This document shows positions 18,150 to 28,043 of a DNA stretch of 64,000 nucleotides, piece after piece. Position 1 is the first letter of the stretch, and every line of letters begins with the position of its first letter. The notes under the pieces were generated by a model that saw nothing but the letters and a program-made list of their open reading frames with translations, was not told where the DNA came from and searched no databases. Made by a program: the position numbers and the translations under genes. The DNA is from Campylobacteraceae bacterium (GTDB taxonomy: Bacteria; Campylobacterota; Campylobacteria; Campylobacterales; Sulfurovaceae): contig JALWDJ010000030.1 of assembly GCA_027014605.1 (NCBI GenBank), positions 62,001 to 126,000 on the forward strand, read 5' to 3'.

Positions 18150-19571
18150 TTATTTTTTAACATTTTCTGTTTTTAGTATTTTAGCAACTTTTTTACTACT
18201 AGCAACTGAAATTTCATCAAAAGTTGCTAAATTTATTGCTTCAAATGTACCAAAATAGTCTAAGAGTCTTTTTATGGTAGCTTTTCCTATACCCTTTTTT
18301 TCCAATATTGAATTTTTCATATCTCTATTTATTTTCTTTTTTCTATGATAATTAATAGCAAAGCGATGTGCTTCATCTCTTAATTTCTGTACCCATTGGA
18401 GTCTTTTATCTCTTGGTTTTAGCTCATAAACTGACTCTTTAGTATAGATTATATCTTTAGTAAAACCTTTTCCTCTGTTTGTTATGGAGTTTATTTTTTC
18501 TTTAGAGATTGCTATAACAGAAAAGTTAAAATTAGTCTCATTTAAAAGAGATAGAGCTAATTTTAAGAGTGTATCCCCACCATCAATAATCCATAAATCA
18601 GGAGGTGGATTTTTATCAAAACTTTTAATTCTACGACTCAAAAGCTCTCCCATTTGAGAGTATTCATCTTTTGATTGAAGCTCATATCTTCTATATGATG
18701 ATTTATCCCACTTTCTGTTATCCCAAACAACCATAGCTCCAACAGTTGCCTCTCCTAATATGTGTGAGTTATCAAAAATCTCAACTCTATATGGTATTTT
18801 ATCCAAAGCTAAAAGTTTATATATTTGAACTTCAATATCTATAGTCTCTTTAGATTTAAGATTTTTAATAGACTCTATTCTATCTTTAATAATACCTGCC
18901 TCTTCAAATCTCTCTTCTAAAGCTAATTTCATCATTCTCTTCTCTAAAGCTCTAATAAGTATATTTTGATTTGATATAGCTCTCTTTGCTTTAGTAATAA
19001 TTTTTCTATATTCACTTTTGCTAATCTTATCCTCACATGGAGCTAAACATCTGCCTATTTCATAAAATAGACAAGCTTTTTTACTAGATATACATGATTT
19101 GTTCTGAACTAATGGGAAAAGTCCATATAGACTATCATATATAGCTTTTGCTCCATTTGGAAATGCCCCATAGTATGTTAGATTTTTATCCTCTTTAAGC
19201 TCTCTTGTAATCTCAAATCTTGGGAAATCTTGACTATTATCTATATAGATATATGGATATGTCTTATCATCTCTAAGTAGAATATTATATTTGGGATTAA
19301 GCTCTTTAATAAGAGAGTTTTCTAAAATAAGTGCTTCACTCTCACTATGAGTTAATATATACTCTAAGCTATTAGCCTCTTTTAACATCTTAATAATTCT
19401 GCTACTTAGATTTGGATTTGGTTTAAAAGGATTAAATCGCCAATAGCTTTTTACTCTCTTTTTTAAATTTTTAGCTTTACCAATATATAAAATATCTCCA
19501 TCTATATTGAGATATTTATATACTCCTGAAGTAGTAGGTAAATTTTCTATTATCTCTAATAGTTTACTCAA
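18150..19571 (-). CDS. uvrC: Excinuclease ABC subunit C, short form
   Basis: Makes the dual incisions of nucleotide excision repair after damage recognition by UvrAB. Visible domains are GIY-YIG (TTSGVYKYLN, ILYIGKAKNLKKRV; about 14-90), a UVR motif (LALEERFEEAGIIKDRI; about 210-230), an RNase H-like endonuclease (VEIFDNSHILGEATVGAMVVW, LWIIDGGD, DEAHRFAINYHR) and an HhH region (KGIGKATIKRLLDYFG). The catalytic Asp and His residues are present. It is 473 aa where UvrC is usually about 600. The missing stretch lies between the UVR motif and the endonuclease domain, where only about 35 residues remain. It starts 10 nt downstream of the KamA-like gene's stop. Confidence 0.88.
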   Translation of the reverse strand: MSKLLEIIENLPTTSGVYKYLNIDGDILYIGKAKNLKKRVKSYWRFNPFKPNPNLSSRIIKMLKEANSLEYILTHSESEALILENSLIKELNPKYNILLRDDKTYPYIYIDNSQDFPRFEITRELKEDKNLTYYGAFPNGAKAIYDSLYGLFPLVQNKSCISSKKACLFYEIGRCLAPCEDKISKSEYRKIITKAKRAISNQNILIRALEKRMMKLALEERFEEAGIIKDRIESIKNLKSKETIDIEVQIYKLLALDKIPYRVEIFDNSHILGEATVGAMVVWDNRKWDKSSYRRYELQSKDEYSQMGELLSRRIKSFDKNPPPDLWIIDGGDTLLKLALSLLNETNFNFSVIAISKEKINSITNRGKGFTKDIIYTKESVYELKPRDKRLQWVQKLRDEAHRFAINYHRKKKINRDMKNSILEKKGIGKATIKRLLDYFGTFEAINLATFDEISVASSKKVAKILKTENVKK

Positions 19572-19581
19572 GTTATCTCTT

Positions 19582-21732
19582 TTATGGTTGAAAATTTGTT
19601 ATTTTATTTGTAACTTTGAATTTAAATGGGGTATATTCATAAAGTAAACTTCGTTTTTCTGTCTCAAACATAGAGTATCCCCATATAGAACTATACTGAT
19701 TAATATCCTCTCCATACTCCTCTATCTGCTTCAGGTAACTTTTAATTGATTTAGATTCAATAATATAAATTTTTCCAAGCTTTTCTATAATTGGGCTATG
19801 TTTTCTTCGAAAATCATGATTAAATTCTAAAATTCTACGACCATCATCTGTAATACCAACAGTTCTAAATGTCATACTTTTCCCAACAGCAGGTAAATTC
19901 ATTACATTTCTATCACTACTTAAAAATGGTACATCAATCTCATTTCTAATTTTTTTAAGATTTTTAATTAAATTATTACTTTTTTTTGATAATTCTATAA
20001 GTCTTTTATCAATCTCATCACTATAATTTCCTAATATCTTCTCCTCTCTTATCTCTTGAACTGTTCGTGCATTATTTGTAAAGTTAGCACTATTTTCTCT
20101 AAATCCCTTAACACTAAATGTATAATATGGCAAAACACCTATGTCATTAAGTGTTTTTCTTAAATGTGATATATGCCCTCTTATTGATACAGCAGGAGTA
20201 AATACATTTTGATTTGTTACAATCCAACCAGATGATAGAATTTTCTCTACACCCTTTTTAACTTCAGGTGTAATCTCCATAGCACTCTCAAAGTGTGTCT
20301 GAATAATAAATTGATTAAATCCTATTTGAGATGCTTTTTCTTTAAAATTTTTTAGAATTTGTATTAAATTATCTGTTATTCGTTGAGGAATAAAGACTAA
20401 AAGACGACTTCCCAAACGGATACGACTCATTAGAGCATATTTTTCTTTACGATATCTATTAGCTTTATATTTTTTCTCTGCCATAATATAAACAGCATCT
20501 AAAATCTCTTTTAGCTGTCTGTCACTATTCATTAGAGCATCCCCACCTGTAATAAGAATGTCACGGAGTTGTGAATCCTTTTCAAAATATTCTAAATATT
20601 TTGGTAATGAACGACTCCACTCTTTTCTTCCATCTAGTGACTCTAAGTCAAAATCAAACTCTCCATTTTGAAATCCATACATTCTCTGACAAGATACACA
20701 AAGTCCTCCACAACTTCGTCCTCGTGTTTTGGGTATAAAAATGGCTACTTCAGGATATCGTCTATGGATAACATTTCCATTAGGGAGTAACCATCCTGCA
20801 CTATTGGGTTCATTAGGTTTAATAATATCTTCTTTTTCCCATGCGACAATATATCCAAATTCATCTATAAGCTCTTGACTAGGGAAAATATAACTTCTAA
20901 TAGGCATATCACTATATTTATATTTTTTTGGAGGATTGACTAAAAGAAGAGATGCATAGTGAGGATTAACAAATAGTGGAATACCTCTCTTTTTAGCACT
21001 CTCTAGGAGTTTGAGTGTCTTTTTATCTAAAGAGTAATCTAACATCTCATTTAAGAGCTTATAATCTCTAAAAGCAAATCGTATATGGAACTTTTCTGTC
21101 TTCCACCACGCTTGAACAGTTTTATATTTCTCTCTAAAGCTCATTCCTCTATCAAAAGTATATTTATATTTTTCTATCTCACCTCTATCTATCTTTTGAA
21201 TAATTTTAGTAATAATTCTATCTCTGTTTTTGGCTCTTAATTCTACAATTTCAGGTTCAATTCCAGAGTGATGTCTATCCATCCATTTAATTATCTCCTC
21301 TTTTGAGGATATTTTCTGTTTAAATGTACCATTTAATTGTCTAAGTAGATATAGCATATCAAGTAGAAAATCACTACTAACACTCTTTTTTTTATTAATT
21401 ACTTGATAAAATGTAGTAATAGGCTCAGATATAATCTCTTCTCCTCTTAGATTATTATCTTTTAAAACTAACCCATCATATTCTATATAGTCAAGTAGTC
21501 TTATTGTTGCATAGTTTTGCCAACTGACTCTATCTATAGCATTCTGGTTTGATATTTCTCTTTTATAATATGCTAGACTATTATTATCTAACTTTTTATA
21601 TAAATATTTTTTTAATTTTGATTTTAACTCTTTTAGAGATTTATTCTTAAAAAACATATTAATGAATTTTTGATTTTCATTAATGATTTGTTCTAATATC
21701 TTATCTGATGTATGATTAATAGTGACTATCAT
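19582..21732 (-). CDS. KamA-family radical SAM protein (lysine 2,3-aminomutase-like), extended
   Basis: 716-aa radical SAM protein. The cluster motif CGGLCVSCQRMYGFQ (CX3CX2C) lies near residue 337 and is followed by DILITGGDALM, the GGDP-like S-adenosylmethionine motif of the KamA family, and an internal IQTHFESAMEITPEVKKGV segment. About 280 residues precede the core and about 200 follow it, roughly double a classical lysine 2,3-aminomutase (about 420 aa). The N-terminal part is helical, without recognised motifs. The substrate is unknown; a beta-amino acid forming reaction is the family expectation. Upstream neighbour on the other strand is the polysaccharide promoter. Confidence 0.75.
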   Translation of the reverse strand: MIVTINHTSDKILEQIINENQKFINMFFKNKSLKELKSKLKKYLYKKLDNNSLAYYKREISNQNAIDRVSWQNYATIRLLDYIEYDGLVLKDNNLRGEEIISEPITTFYQVINKKKSVSSDFLLDMLYLLRQLNGTFKQKISSKEEIIKWMDRHHSGIEPEIVELRAKNRDRIITKIIQKIDRGEIEKYKYTFDRGMSFREKYKTVQAWWKTEKFHIRFAFRDYKLLNEMLDYSLDKKTLKLLESAKKRGIPLFVNPHYASLLLVNPPKKYKYSDMPIRSYIFPSQELIDEFGYIVAWEKEDIIKPNEPNSAGWLLPNGNVIHRRYPEVAIFIPKTRGRSCGGLCVSCQRMYGFQNGEFDFDLESLDGRKEWSRSLPKYLEYFEKDSQLRDILITGGDALMNSDRQLKEILDAVYIMAEKKYKANRYRKEKYALMSRIRLGSRLLVFIPQRITDNLIQILKNFKEKASQIGFNQFIIQTHFESAMEITPEVKKGVEKILSSGWIVTNQNVFTPAVSIRGHISHLRKTLNDIGVLPYYTFSVKGFRENSANFTNNARTVQEIREEKILGNYSDEIDKRLIELSKKSNNLIKNLKKIRNEIDVPFLSSDRNVMNLPAVGKSMTFRTVGITDDGRRILEFNHDFRRKHSPIIEKLGKIYIIESKSIKSYLKQIEEYGEDINQYSSIWGYSMFETEKRSLLYEYTPFKFKVTNKITNFQP

Positions 21733-21799
21733 AAAATAGTAGTATCTCCTTTTTTAAATCGCTAATCTCCTCTATTTTAACATAAAAGTCTTAAATTTA

Positions 21800-21828
21800 T
21801 TGACTTTTACTTTAAAACATAATATAAT
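21800..21828 (+). promoter_or_regulatory. Strong sigma70 promoter of the polysaccharide operon
   Basis: TTGACT at 21800-21805 and a perfect TATAAT at 21823-21828 are separated by 17 nt, the best canonical promoter seen in the window. Transcription would begin near 21835, giving a leader of about 75 nt before the first gene. All twelve genes to 34376 follow on the same strand, with gaps of 21 nt or less or overlaps, so this one promoter could drive the whole 12.5-kb operon. Confidence 0.75.
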
Positions 21829-21909
21829 GATTACCAACAAATAGTATTTATATTTGTGCATTTAAAATAATTTTTGTTAAAATAAGATTAAGAATAATGG
21901 AGAAAAATT

Positions 21910-22632
21910 GTGTCCACTATATATTATAATTCACCAACTCTAGGAAGATTATTACAAAAAATTAATAATACTATAAAAGTAGGAGAGCGTGTTAAAGTAG
22001 TAATAAATGGTATAAATTTTTATTATGGTTATTTTGTTCATCATGGATTTGAAGTGGAACAGTCAATAGAAAAAAAGGGAGAAATCACTGTAGATATTAT
22101 AAAAAAAAGAGATGTTAAATCAGTTAAAGATAGAAATTACTCTTGGTTAATAAAACTACCTCGTACAGGAAAAGATGGTAAGCGAATTTTTGTTTATAAA
22201 TTAAGAACAATGGAGCCATACTCTGAATATATACAAGATTTCGTTATTAAGAAGAATGGTTTAAATAGTGATGGGACAATTAGAAATGATTTTAGGATTA
22301 CAAAAACAGGTAAATTTTTACGAAGATATTGGTTAGATGAACTACCTATGATTATTAATTTTTTAAAGGGTGATTTAAAATTAATAGGTTTTAGACCTTT
22401 AAGTGATACCATGTTAAATCAATATCCAGAGTGGTTTGTTCGCATACGAAATAAGTATAAACCAGGATTAATACCCCCATATTATATAGATAAACCTAAA
22501 AATTTTGATGAGTTAATAAAATCAGAGCTTAGATATATTGAAAAATATAGAAAAAATCATATTTTAACAGATATAGACTATTTTTGTAAATTTATTAAAG
22601 CAATTTTCTTGAAGGGAGTGAGAAGTTCATAA
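21910..22632 (+). CDS. Bacterial sugar transferase family protein without the usual N-terminal membrane helix
   Basis: Family members transfer a sugar phosphate to undecaprenyl phosphate to start a polysaccharide repeat unit. The C-terminal two thirds match: VYKLRTM near residue 95, RITKTGKFLRRYWLDELP with the catalytic Asp-Glu pair at 143-144, FLKGDLKLIGFRPLS near 150-165, and KPGLIPP. The N-terminal ~75 residues are polar and lack the hydrophobic re-entrant helix present in PglC and WbaP. The start is GTG with a GGAGA site upstream. It is the first gene of the operon, 2 nt before the flippase. It could be a genuine initiating transferase with peripheral attachment or a repurposed relative. 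Confidence 0.75.
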   Translation: MSTIYYNSPTLGRLLQKINNTIKVGERVKVVINGINFYYGYFVHHGFEVEQSIEKKGEITVDIIKKRDVKSVKDRNYSWLIKLPRTGKDGKRIFVYKLRTMEPYSEYIQDFVIKKNGLNSDGTIRNDFRITKTGKFLRRYWLDELPMIINFLKGDLKLIGFRPLSDTMLNQYPEWFVRIRNKYKPGLIPPYYIDKPKNFDELIKSELRYIEKYRKNHILTDIDYFCKFIKAIFLKGVRSS

Positions 22633-22633
22633 A

Positions 22634-23944
22634 ATGAGTTTAATAAAAAAGGGTCTTAGTGATAGTAAATATTATCTTATTGCAAATATTGGAAACAAAC
22701 TTTTAGCATTTCTTATTATACCTATACTTACTAAGAGCGTATCAGTTGAGGAGTTTGCTACTTATGACCTTTTTTTAATTATAAGTTCTTTTTTAAATAT
22801 ATTTGTAATTTTAGGTATAGATTCTGGTATAGGGATACTACTAACAGAGTCAAAAAATAGTCATCAACAGTTATCTTTTTTATATGTCTCTACTATTATA
22901 ATAAGTTTTACTGTTATATCTATTATCAGTATAATATTGAATTTAATGTTTTTCTATAGAGATGAACTATTTTTATTAAATAGAGAGATTTGGTTATATA
23001 TCTCTTTTTATGTACTCTTTTATATGATAAGTTATCACACATTCTCATTTCTAAGATGGAGGGAGAAGGCAAAAGAGGCTTCATTTATTTCACTATTTTC
23101 TTATATATTGGGTATGGTATTAGGAGTATTCTCTTTATATTTTAGTGGTGGAATAGAGTCCTATATTCAAGGTTTAGTGATAGGGGTATTTTTAGGTTCT
23201 TTGGTATCCCTTTTTATAGCAAGAGATTATATTTTAGATTTTAAAATTATAGATAATGCAAAAGAGCTATTAAAAGAGCTTTTTATATTATCTCTACCAT
23301 ATGTTCCTAACTCTCTAGGAAATAGTCTGATGCAATTTATAGATAGGTTTGTAATACTTATGCTTTTTGGAAAATATGAGTTGGGACTCTATGCTGTTAT
23401 TATGAAACTTGCAAAAATACCAAAAATAGTAATAGATACACTCTCAGGTGGTTTTTTCCCAATTATGTTTAAAAACTATAAAAGTATAAAAGGTAGAAAG
23501 TTAATTAGAGATTTTTTTCATATTTACTTAATATCTATACCTATCTTCTTTATAATAGTATATTTCATTGATGACTCAATAGTAAAGATATTTGCAGGTA
23601 GTAAATATATAGATGTAGCTTATATGTTACCTATGGCATTAGTTTCAATACTATTTATGGGAGGTACTAAACTTAATGGATTGGGATACTCAATAAAGAG
23701 AAAAACACATCATATTTTATATATTACTTTTCTATCTATAGTTTTAAACTATCTATTTAGTCTATTATTTGGGTATTTAATAGGATTGGAAGGTATTATA
23801 GTTGGAACTTTAATAGCTGGAATAGTTAAAATTTATCTCTATACACTCTATTCAGAGAAATTGTATAGTTTTGGATATAGTTTTAGATTAATTATATCTA
23901 TTAGTCTATTAAGTCTTATATTGGTGCTATCATGCTTATACTAA
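22634..23944 (+). CDS. Polysaccharide flippase (Wzx/MATE-like)
   Basis: 436-aa protein with about twelve membrane helices. It opens KKGLSDSKYYLIANIGNKLLAFLIIPILTKSVSVEEFATYDLF, the typical start of oligosaccharide flippases (GxxxYxxanx...iPxLTrxLspeEfGxY). It would move undecaprenyl-linked repeat units to the periplasmic face. Its last 13 nt overlap the next gene. Its presence together with a Wzc-like protein and a polymerase-like protein suggests a Wzx/Wzy-dependent pathway, distinct from the ABC permease at 10.6 kb. Confidence 0.88.
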   Translation: MSLIKKGLSDSKYYLIANIGNKLLAFLIIPILTKSVSVEEFATYDLFLIISSFLNIFVILGIDSGIGILLTESKNSHQQLSFLYVSTIIISFTVISIISIILNLMFFYRDELFLLNREIWLYISFYVLFYMISYHTFSFLRWREKAKEASFISLFSYILGMVLGVFSLYFSGGIESYIQGLVIGVFLGSLVSLFIARDYILDFKIIDNAKELLKELFILSLPYVPNSLGNSLMQFIDRFVILMLFGKYELGLYAVIMKLAKIPKIVIDTLSGGFFPIMFKNYKSIKGRKLIRDFFHIYLISIPIFFIIVYFIDDSIVKIFAGSKYIDVAYMLPMALVSILFMGGTKLNGLGYSIKRKTHHILYITFLSIVLNYLFSLLFGYLIGLEGIIVGTLIAGIVKIYLYTLYSEKLYSFGYSFRLIISISLLSLILVLSCLY

Positions 23945-25272
23945 TAAATAGAGTATATCTACTTGCAACAATATTTCTATTTTTAATATTTTCTTTAAAA
24001 ATTACGACAGAATTTGTATATGTAAATATTTTTGCTTTTATGAGTTTTATTGTCTATTTTTTAATGTTAAAGCTAAATACATCAATGCCTATAAAGTCAT
24101 ATAGTAATAGAGTAGCAGTAGTTATTATATATACTGCACTTGCCATATTTATGGAGGATTTTATATCCTATTTCTATAATGATAACTATTTTATGTTTAG
24201 TGATACAGATGCAATGTTGTACCATACAAAAGCTGTTAGAATGGTTCAAATGCCCTCTTTAGGAATTGCGATAGATGATTATCTAAAAGATATGGGTACA
24301 GATGATTTAGGTATGGTTTTAGTTCTATATCCACTATATAAACTTGTAGAGTCTAATATTATTTTGAACTTTTTTTATCTATTTGTAAATCTTATTACTG
24401 TATATAGCATATTTAAGATTGCTAATAATTTTATGAGTCAAAAGTATGCTTTTTTATCATCAGTAGCTTATTCACTCTCATCTTTTGTTTTATTTTTTCA
24501 CTCTACGGGACTTAAAGAGAGTTTTATGGTTATGTTAACAATTTTATCATTTGACTTCTATTATAGATTTGTAAATAGTAGAAATATTCTTCATCTAATA
24601 TTGGCTTTAATTTTTATGTCCACTATTATGCTATTTCGAACTGTTATTCCTGTTTTTATTGTGGCATCTGTTGGTTTAGCTGTTCTTATATCAGGAGAAA
24701 CAAAAAAGAGTATAAAAATTATTGCCTTAGTAGTATTTTTAGTTATTTTTGCTGTGGCTGGTAACTCTATTCTTGCAGAGATAGATGATTATACAGCAGG
24801 GGGAATAGATGGGCTTATATATGCAAGAACAATACAAGGGAGTATTATTGGTGGACTTCCATTTACCTATGCTGTAAATGTACTTTCACAAGTTATAGGA
24901 CCAATTCCTACAATAATATCTTATAAGAAAGTTCTAACAATGTTTTACACTTCAGGGCTTATATATAGAGTGCTTATCTCTTTTCCATTCTGGTTGGGGA
25001 TATTCTATATATATAAACAGAGAGTCTATAATTTATATCCACTTACTTTTTTTGTAATCTTTGAGATGTGTGGACTTATATTTTTAATAGATGGTCTTGA
25101 GTTGAGAAAAGCTATGCCACACATACCAATGGTATATATTGTAGCTTTTTGGTTTTTAGATAAGTATGATAGAGGTCTAATTGATATGAAGAGAAAGAAA
25201 GAGTTTCAAATATTCTTCTATATCTCTATGGTGATACTAGTTATACTTATTAGTTATTGGAATTTTAGATAA
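23932..25272 (+). CDS. Polytopic membrane protein, probable polysaccharide polymerase (Wzy-like)
   Basis: 446 aa with about eleven hydrophobic segments and no soluble domain, placed directly after the flippase with a 13-nt overlap. Position and topology are those of a Wzy polymerase. A loop near residue 90-125 reads FSDTDAMLYHTKAVRMVQ, with acidic residues reminiscent of GT-C enzymes, so a membrane glycosyltransferase is possible. Wzy proteins share little sequence, and I see no specific family motif; the call rests mainly on context. Confidence 0.55.
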   Translation: MLILINRVYLLATIFLFLIFSLKITTEFVYVNIFAFMSFIVYFLMLKLNTSMPIKSYSNRVAVVIIYTALAIFMEDFISYFYNDNYFMFSDTDAMLYHTKAVRMVQMPSLGIAIDDYLKDMGTDDLGMVLVLYPLYKLVESNIILNFFYLFVNLITVYSIFKIANNFMSQKYAFLSSVAYSLSSFVLFFHSTGLKESFMVMLTILSFDFYYRFVNSRNILHLILALIFMSTIMLFRTVIPVFIVASVGLAVLISGETKKSIKIIALVVFLVIFAVAGNSILAEIDDYTAGGIDGLIYARTIQGSIIGGLPFTYAVNVLSQVIGPIPTIISYKKVLTMFYTSGLIYRVLISFPFWLGIFYIYKQRVYNLYPLTFFVIFEMCGLIFLIDGLELRKAMPHIPMVYIVAFWFLDKYDRGLIDMKRKKEFQIFFYISMVILVILISYWNFR

Positions 25273-25290
25273 AGGAGATAATAGATAGAG

Positions 25291-26205
25291 ATGCGTGTAC
25301 TATTTATAAGTAGTGGAAATAGTAAGAGTGGGATAAGTCCCATTATAAAAAATCAAGGTGAGTCTTTAAAAAAAGAGGGAATATCAATAAACTATTTTAC
25401 AATTAAAGGTAGAGGTATTAAGGGATATTTAAAATCTATTCCTAAAGTAAGAGCATATCTAAAAGAGAAGCAATATGATATAGTACATGCACACTATTGG
25501 CTATCTGCTATTGTTACATCTTTAGCAGGAGCTAAATCCATAGTTGTATCATTAATGGGAGATGATGTTAAGGCAAAAAGGTGGTTTAGATGGATTATAT
25601 ATATTTTTCATCATATATCATGGTCTCGTACAATTGTAAAATCAAAAGATATGTATCTTTCATTAGGAATTAAAGATGTATATATTGTTCCAAATGGTGT
25701 AGATTTAGATAGATTTAGGTCAATCTCAAAAGATATAGCACTTAAAGAGGTGGGTTGGAGTGATAAAAAGAGACATATTCTATTTACCTCAAATCCAGAT
25801 AGAGTAGAGAAGAACTTTACTCTTGCAAAAAAAGCTTTTGAGTATATAAACGATAATAATTTAGTACTACACTATTTAAAAAATATACCAAATGATAGAG
25901 TTCCTTATTACTATAATGCTTCTGATGTAATTATATTAACAAGTTTTTGGGAAGGTAGCCCAAATGCTATTAAAGAGGCTATGGCGTGTAATGTGCCTAT
26001 AGTATCTACTCCTGTAGGTGATGTAGATGAGGTTCTATCAAATACTAAAGGGTGTTATATCTCCACTTTTGACTATAGAGATTTTGCTTCAGATATTAAA
26101 AGAGCTTTAGAGTTTGGCAAAAAAACAGATGGGAGAGAGGCTATAAAGCATCTCAAATCAGAGATAATCGCAAAAAAAATTATAGATATATATAAAGGAA
26201 TATAA
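25291..26205 (+). CDS. Family 4 glycosyltransferase
   Basis: Retaining GT-B glycosyltransferase of 304 aa, predicted cytoplasmic and adding a sugar to the lipid-linked repeat unit. N-terminal FISSGNSKSGISPIIKNQGESL, then YDIVHAHYWLSA, VPNGVDLDRFR and the donor-site motif SFWEGSPNAIKEAMACNVPIVSTPVGDVDEVL near residue 220. It is shorter than typical GT4 (about 370) because loops are trimmed, not because of truncation: both Rossmann halves are present. The stop overlaps the next ATG (TAATG). Confidence 0.88.
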   Translation: MRVLFISSGNSKSGISPIIKNQGESLKKEGISINYFTIKGRGIKGYLKSIPKVRAYLKEKQYDIVHAHYWLSAIVTSLAGAKSIVVSLMGDDVKAKRWFRWIIYIFHHISWSRTIVKSKDMYLSLGIKDVYIVPNGVDLDRFRSISKDIALKEVGWSDKKRHILFTSNPDRVEKNFTLAKKAFEYINDNNLVLHYLKNIPNDRVPYYYNASDVIILTSFWEGSPNAIKEAMACNVPIVSTPVGDVDEVLSNTKGCYISTFDYRDFASDIKRALEFGKKTDGREAIKHLKSEIIAKKIIDIYKGI

Positions 26206-28043
26206 TGTGTGGAATTGTAGGTAATATAGCTTTAGATAATAGAGTTATAGATGAGTATACTATTTTGAAGATGATGAAAAAAATAGAGCATAGAGGTCCT
26301 GATGATAGTGGGTTATTTATAGAAGATAGCGTAGGTTTAGGTTTTGTCCGTTTAAGTATTATTGATATATCTACAGCTGGACATCAACCTATGATAAGTA
26401 GTAATAACCGTTTTATACTTATCTTTAATGGAGAGGTATATAACTATATAGAGTTAAGAGAGAAGCTTAAGAAAAGAGGATATCACTTTAGGAGTGATAG
26501 TGATACAGAGGTTGTATTAAATGCCTATCAAGAGTGGGGTGAAGAGTGTTTAGATAGATTTAATGGTATGTGGGCATTTGTTATATATGATAGAGATAGG
26601 AAAGAGATTTTTGGTGCAAGAGATAGGTTTGGTATTAAGCCATTCTACTACTATAGAGATAGTAATAATTTTCTATTTGCATCAGAGATAAAAGCTCTAA
26701 GAGAGGTGATTGATAGTAGAAATCTATCTATTAATGAACAGGCTATATTTGATTATCTTCTATTTAATAGAACAGATTATGGAGATAGAACATTTTATAG
26801 TGAGATTTATAAAGTTCCACATGGACACTACTTTAAGATAAACTCTAAAAAAGAGTTTAAACTACATAAATGGTATGATTTAAGTAGTAACTGTAATAGA
26901 GGTAATATAGATAGTAAAGAGTACTATGAACTCTTAACCTCATCTATAAAACTTAGAATGAGAAGTGATGTACCTGTTGGGGTATGTCTTAGTGGAGGAT
27001 TAGACTCATCTACTATTATATCTACTATATCAAAAAGACTTAATATTAAAGATATAAATAGCTTCTCTGCTATATATGGAAAGGGGGAAAAGGGTGATGA
27101 GAGTAAATTTATAGATGAGATGAGTCTATTTTTAAAAAATATGCATTATACTACACCAACAGCTAAATCTCTATTTAATGATATAAAAGATATGGTTGAG
27201 TTACTTGATGAGCCTGTACCAACTACAAGTATATATGCACAATATAAGGTAATGGAGTTGGCAAAAAAGTATGTAACTGTTACACTAGATGGGCAGGGAG
27301 CAGATGAGCAGTTAGCAGGATATCCATACTTTTATGGCTTCTATTTTAAAGAGCTTCTTACAACTCTATCACTAAGAACCCTATTTATAGAGATGCTATA
27401 CTATATAAAACTACATAAATCTCTCTATGCGATAAAGACTCTTATATTTTTTCTATTACCAAATAGATTAAAGCTTAATCTTAAAGGGAAAAATATCTCA
27501 TATATACAGAGTGATTTTTTTAAAAATCATAATGGGAAAAATACTCTTACAGATGAGCTATATAGTGCTAAATCTCTAAGAGAGTCTCTTATTAGACATT
27601 TTGAATATAAGCTTGAACATCTATTAAAGTGGGAGGATTTAAACTCTATGAGATTTTCAATAGAGTCTCGTGTTCCATTCTTAGACTATAGAGTTGTAGA
27701 GCAGACACTCTCATTAACCAATGATAATTACATTAGAAAAGGAGTAACAAAATATATATTAAGAGAGAGTGTGAAATCGATTGTTCCTGAAAAGATTAGA
27801 ACAAGGTATGATAAGGTTGGTTTCTCAACACCAGAAGCAGACTGGTTTAGAGAGAGTTTTTTTAGAGATATGATATTTAATATTTTAGAAAATCCAGCTA
27901 AAAATTTTAAAAAGTATATAGATACCAATAAGGCAAAATCACTATATGCTCAACACTTAAACCATAAAGGAGACTACTCAAGAGATATTTGGAAATGGAT
28001 AAATCTCAATTTATGGTTAGAGAATAATAAGGATATTTTATGA
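26205..28043 (+). CDS. asnB: Asparagine synthase (glutamine-hydrolysing) family protein
   Basis: 612-aa glutamine-dependent amidotransferase. Cys2 in MCGIVGNIAL is the glutaminase nucleophile; RGPDD, FNGEVYNY and the ATP-pyrophosphatase loop VCLSGGLDSSTI near residue 263 are intact, as are SIESRVPFLDYRVVE and DGQGADEQLAGY. In polysaccharide operons such enzymes often amidate uronic acid or similar carboxyl groups rather than making free asparagine. Given the neighbouring ATP-grasp gene, amide decoration of the polysaccharide is a reasonable inference, but a housekeeping AsnB cannot be excluded. Confidence 0.88.
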   Translation: MCGIVGNIALDNRVIDEYTILKMMKKIEHRGPDDSGLFIEDSVGLGFVRLSIIDISTAGHQPMISSNNRFILIFNGEVYNYIELREKLKKRGYHFRSDSDTEVVLNAYQEWGEECLDRFNGMWAFVIYDRDRKEIFGARDRFGIKPFYYYRDSNNFLFASEIKALREVIDSRNLSINEQAIFDYLLFNRTDYGDRTFYSEIYKVPHGHYFKINSKKEFKLHKWYDLSSNCNRGNIDSKEYYELLTSSIKLRMRSDVPVGVCLSGGLDSSTIISTISKRLNIKDINSFSAIYGKGEKGDESKFIDEMSLFLKNMHYTTPTAKSLFNDIKDMVELLDEPVPTTSIYAQYKVMELAKKYVTVTLDGQGADEQLAGYPYFYGFYFKELLTTLSLRTLFIEMLYYIKLHKSLYAIKTLIFFLLPNRLKLNLKGKNISYIQSDFFKNHNGKNTLTDELYSAKSLRESLIRHFEYKLEHLLKWEDLNSMRFSIESRVPFLDYRVVEQTLSLTNDNYIRKGVTKYILRESVKSIVPEKIRTRYDKVGFSTPEADWFRESFFRDMIFNILENPAKNFKKYIDTNKAKSLYAQHLNHKGDYSRDIWKWINLNLWLENNKDIL

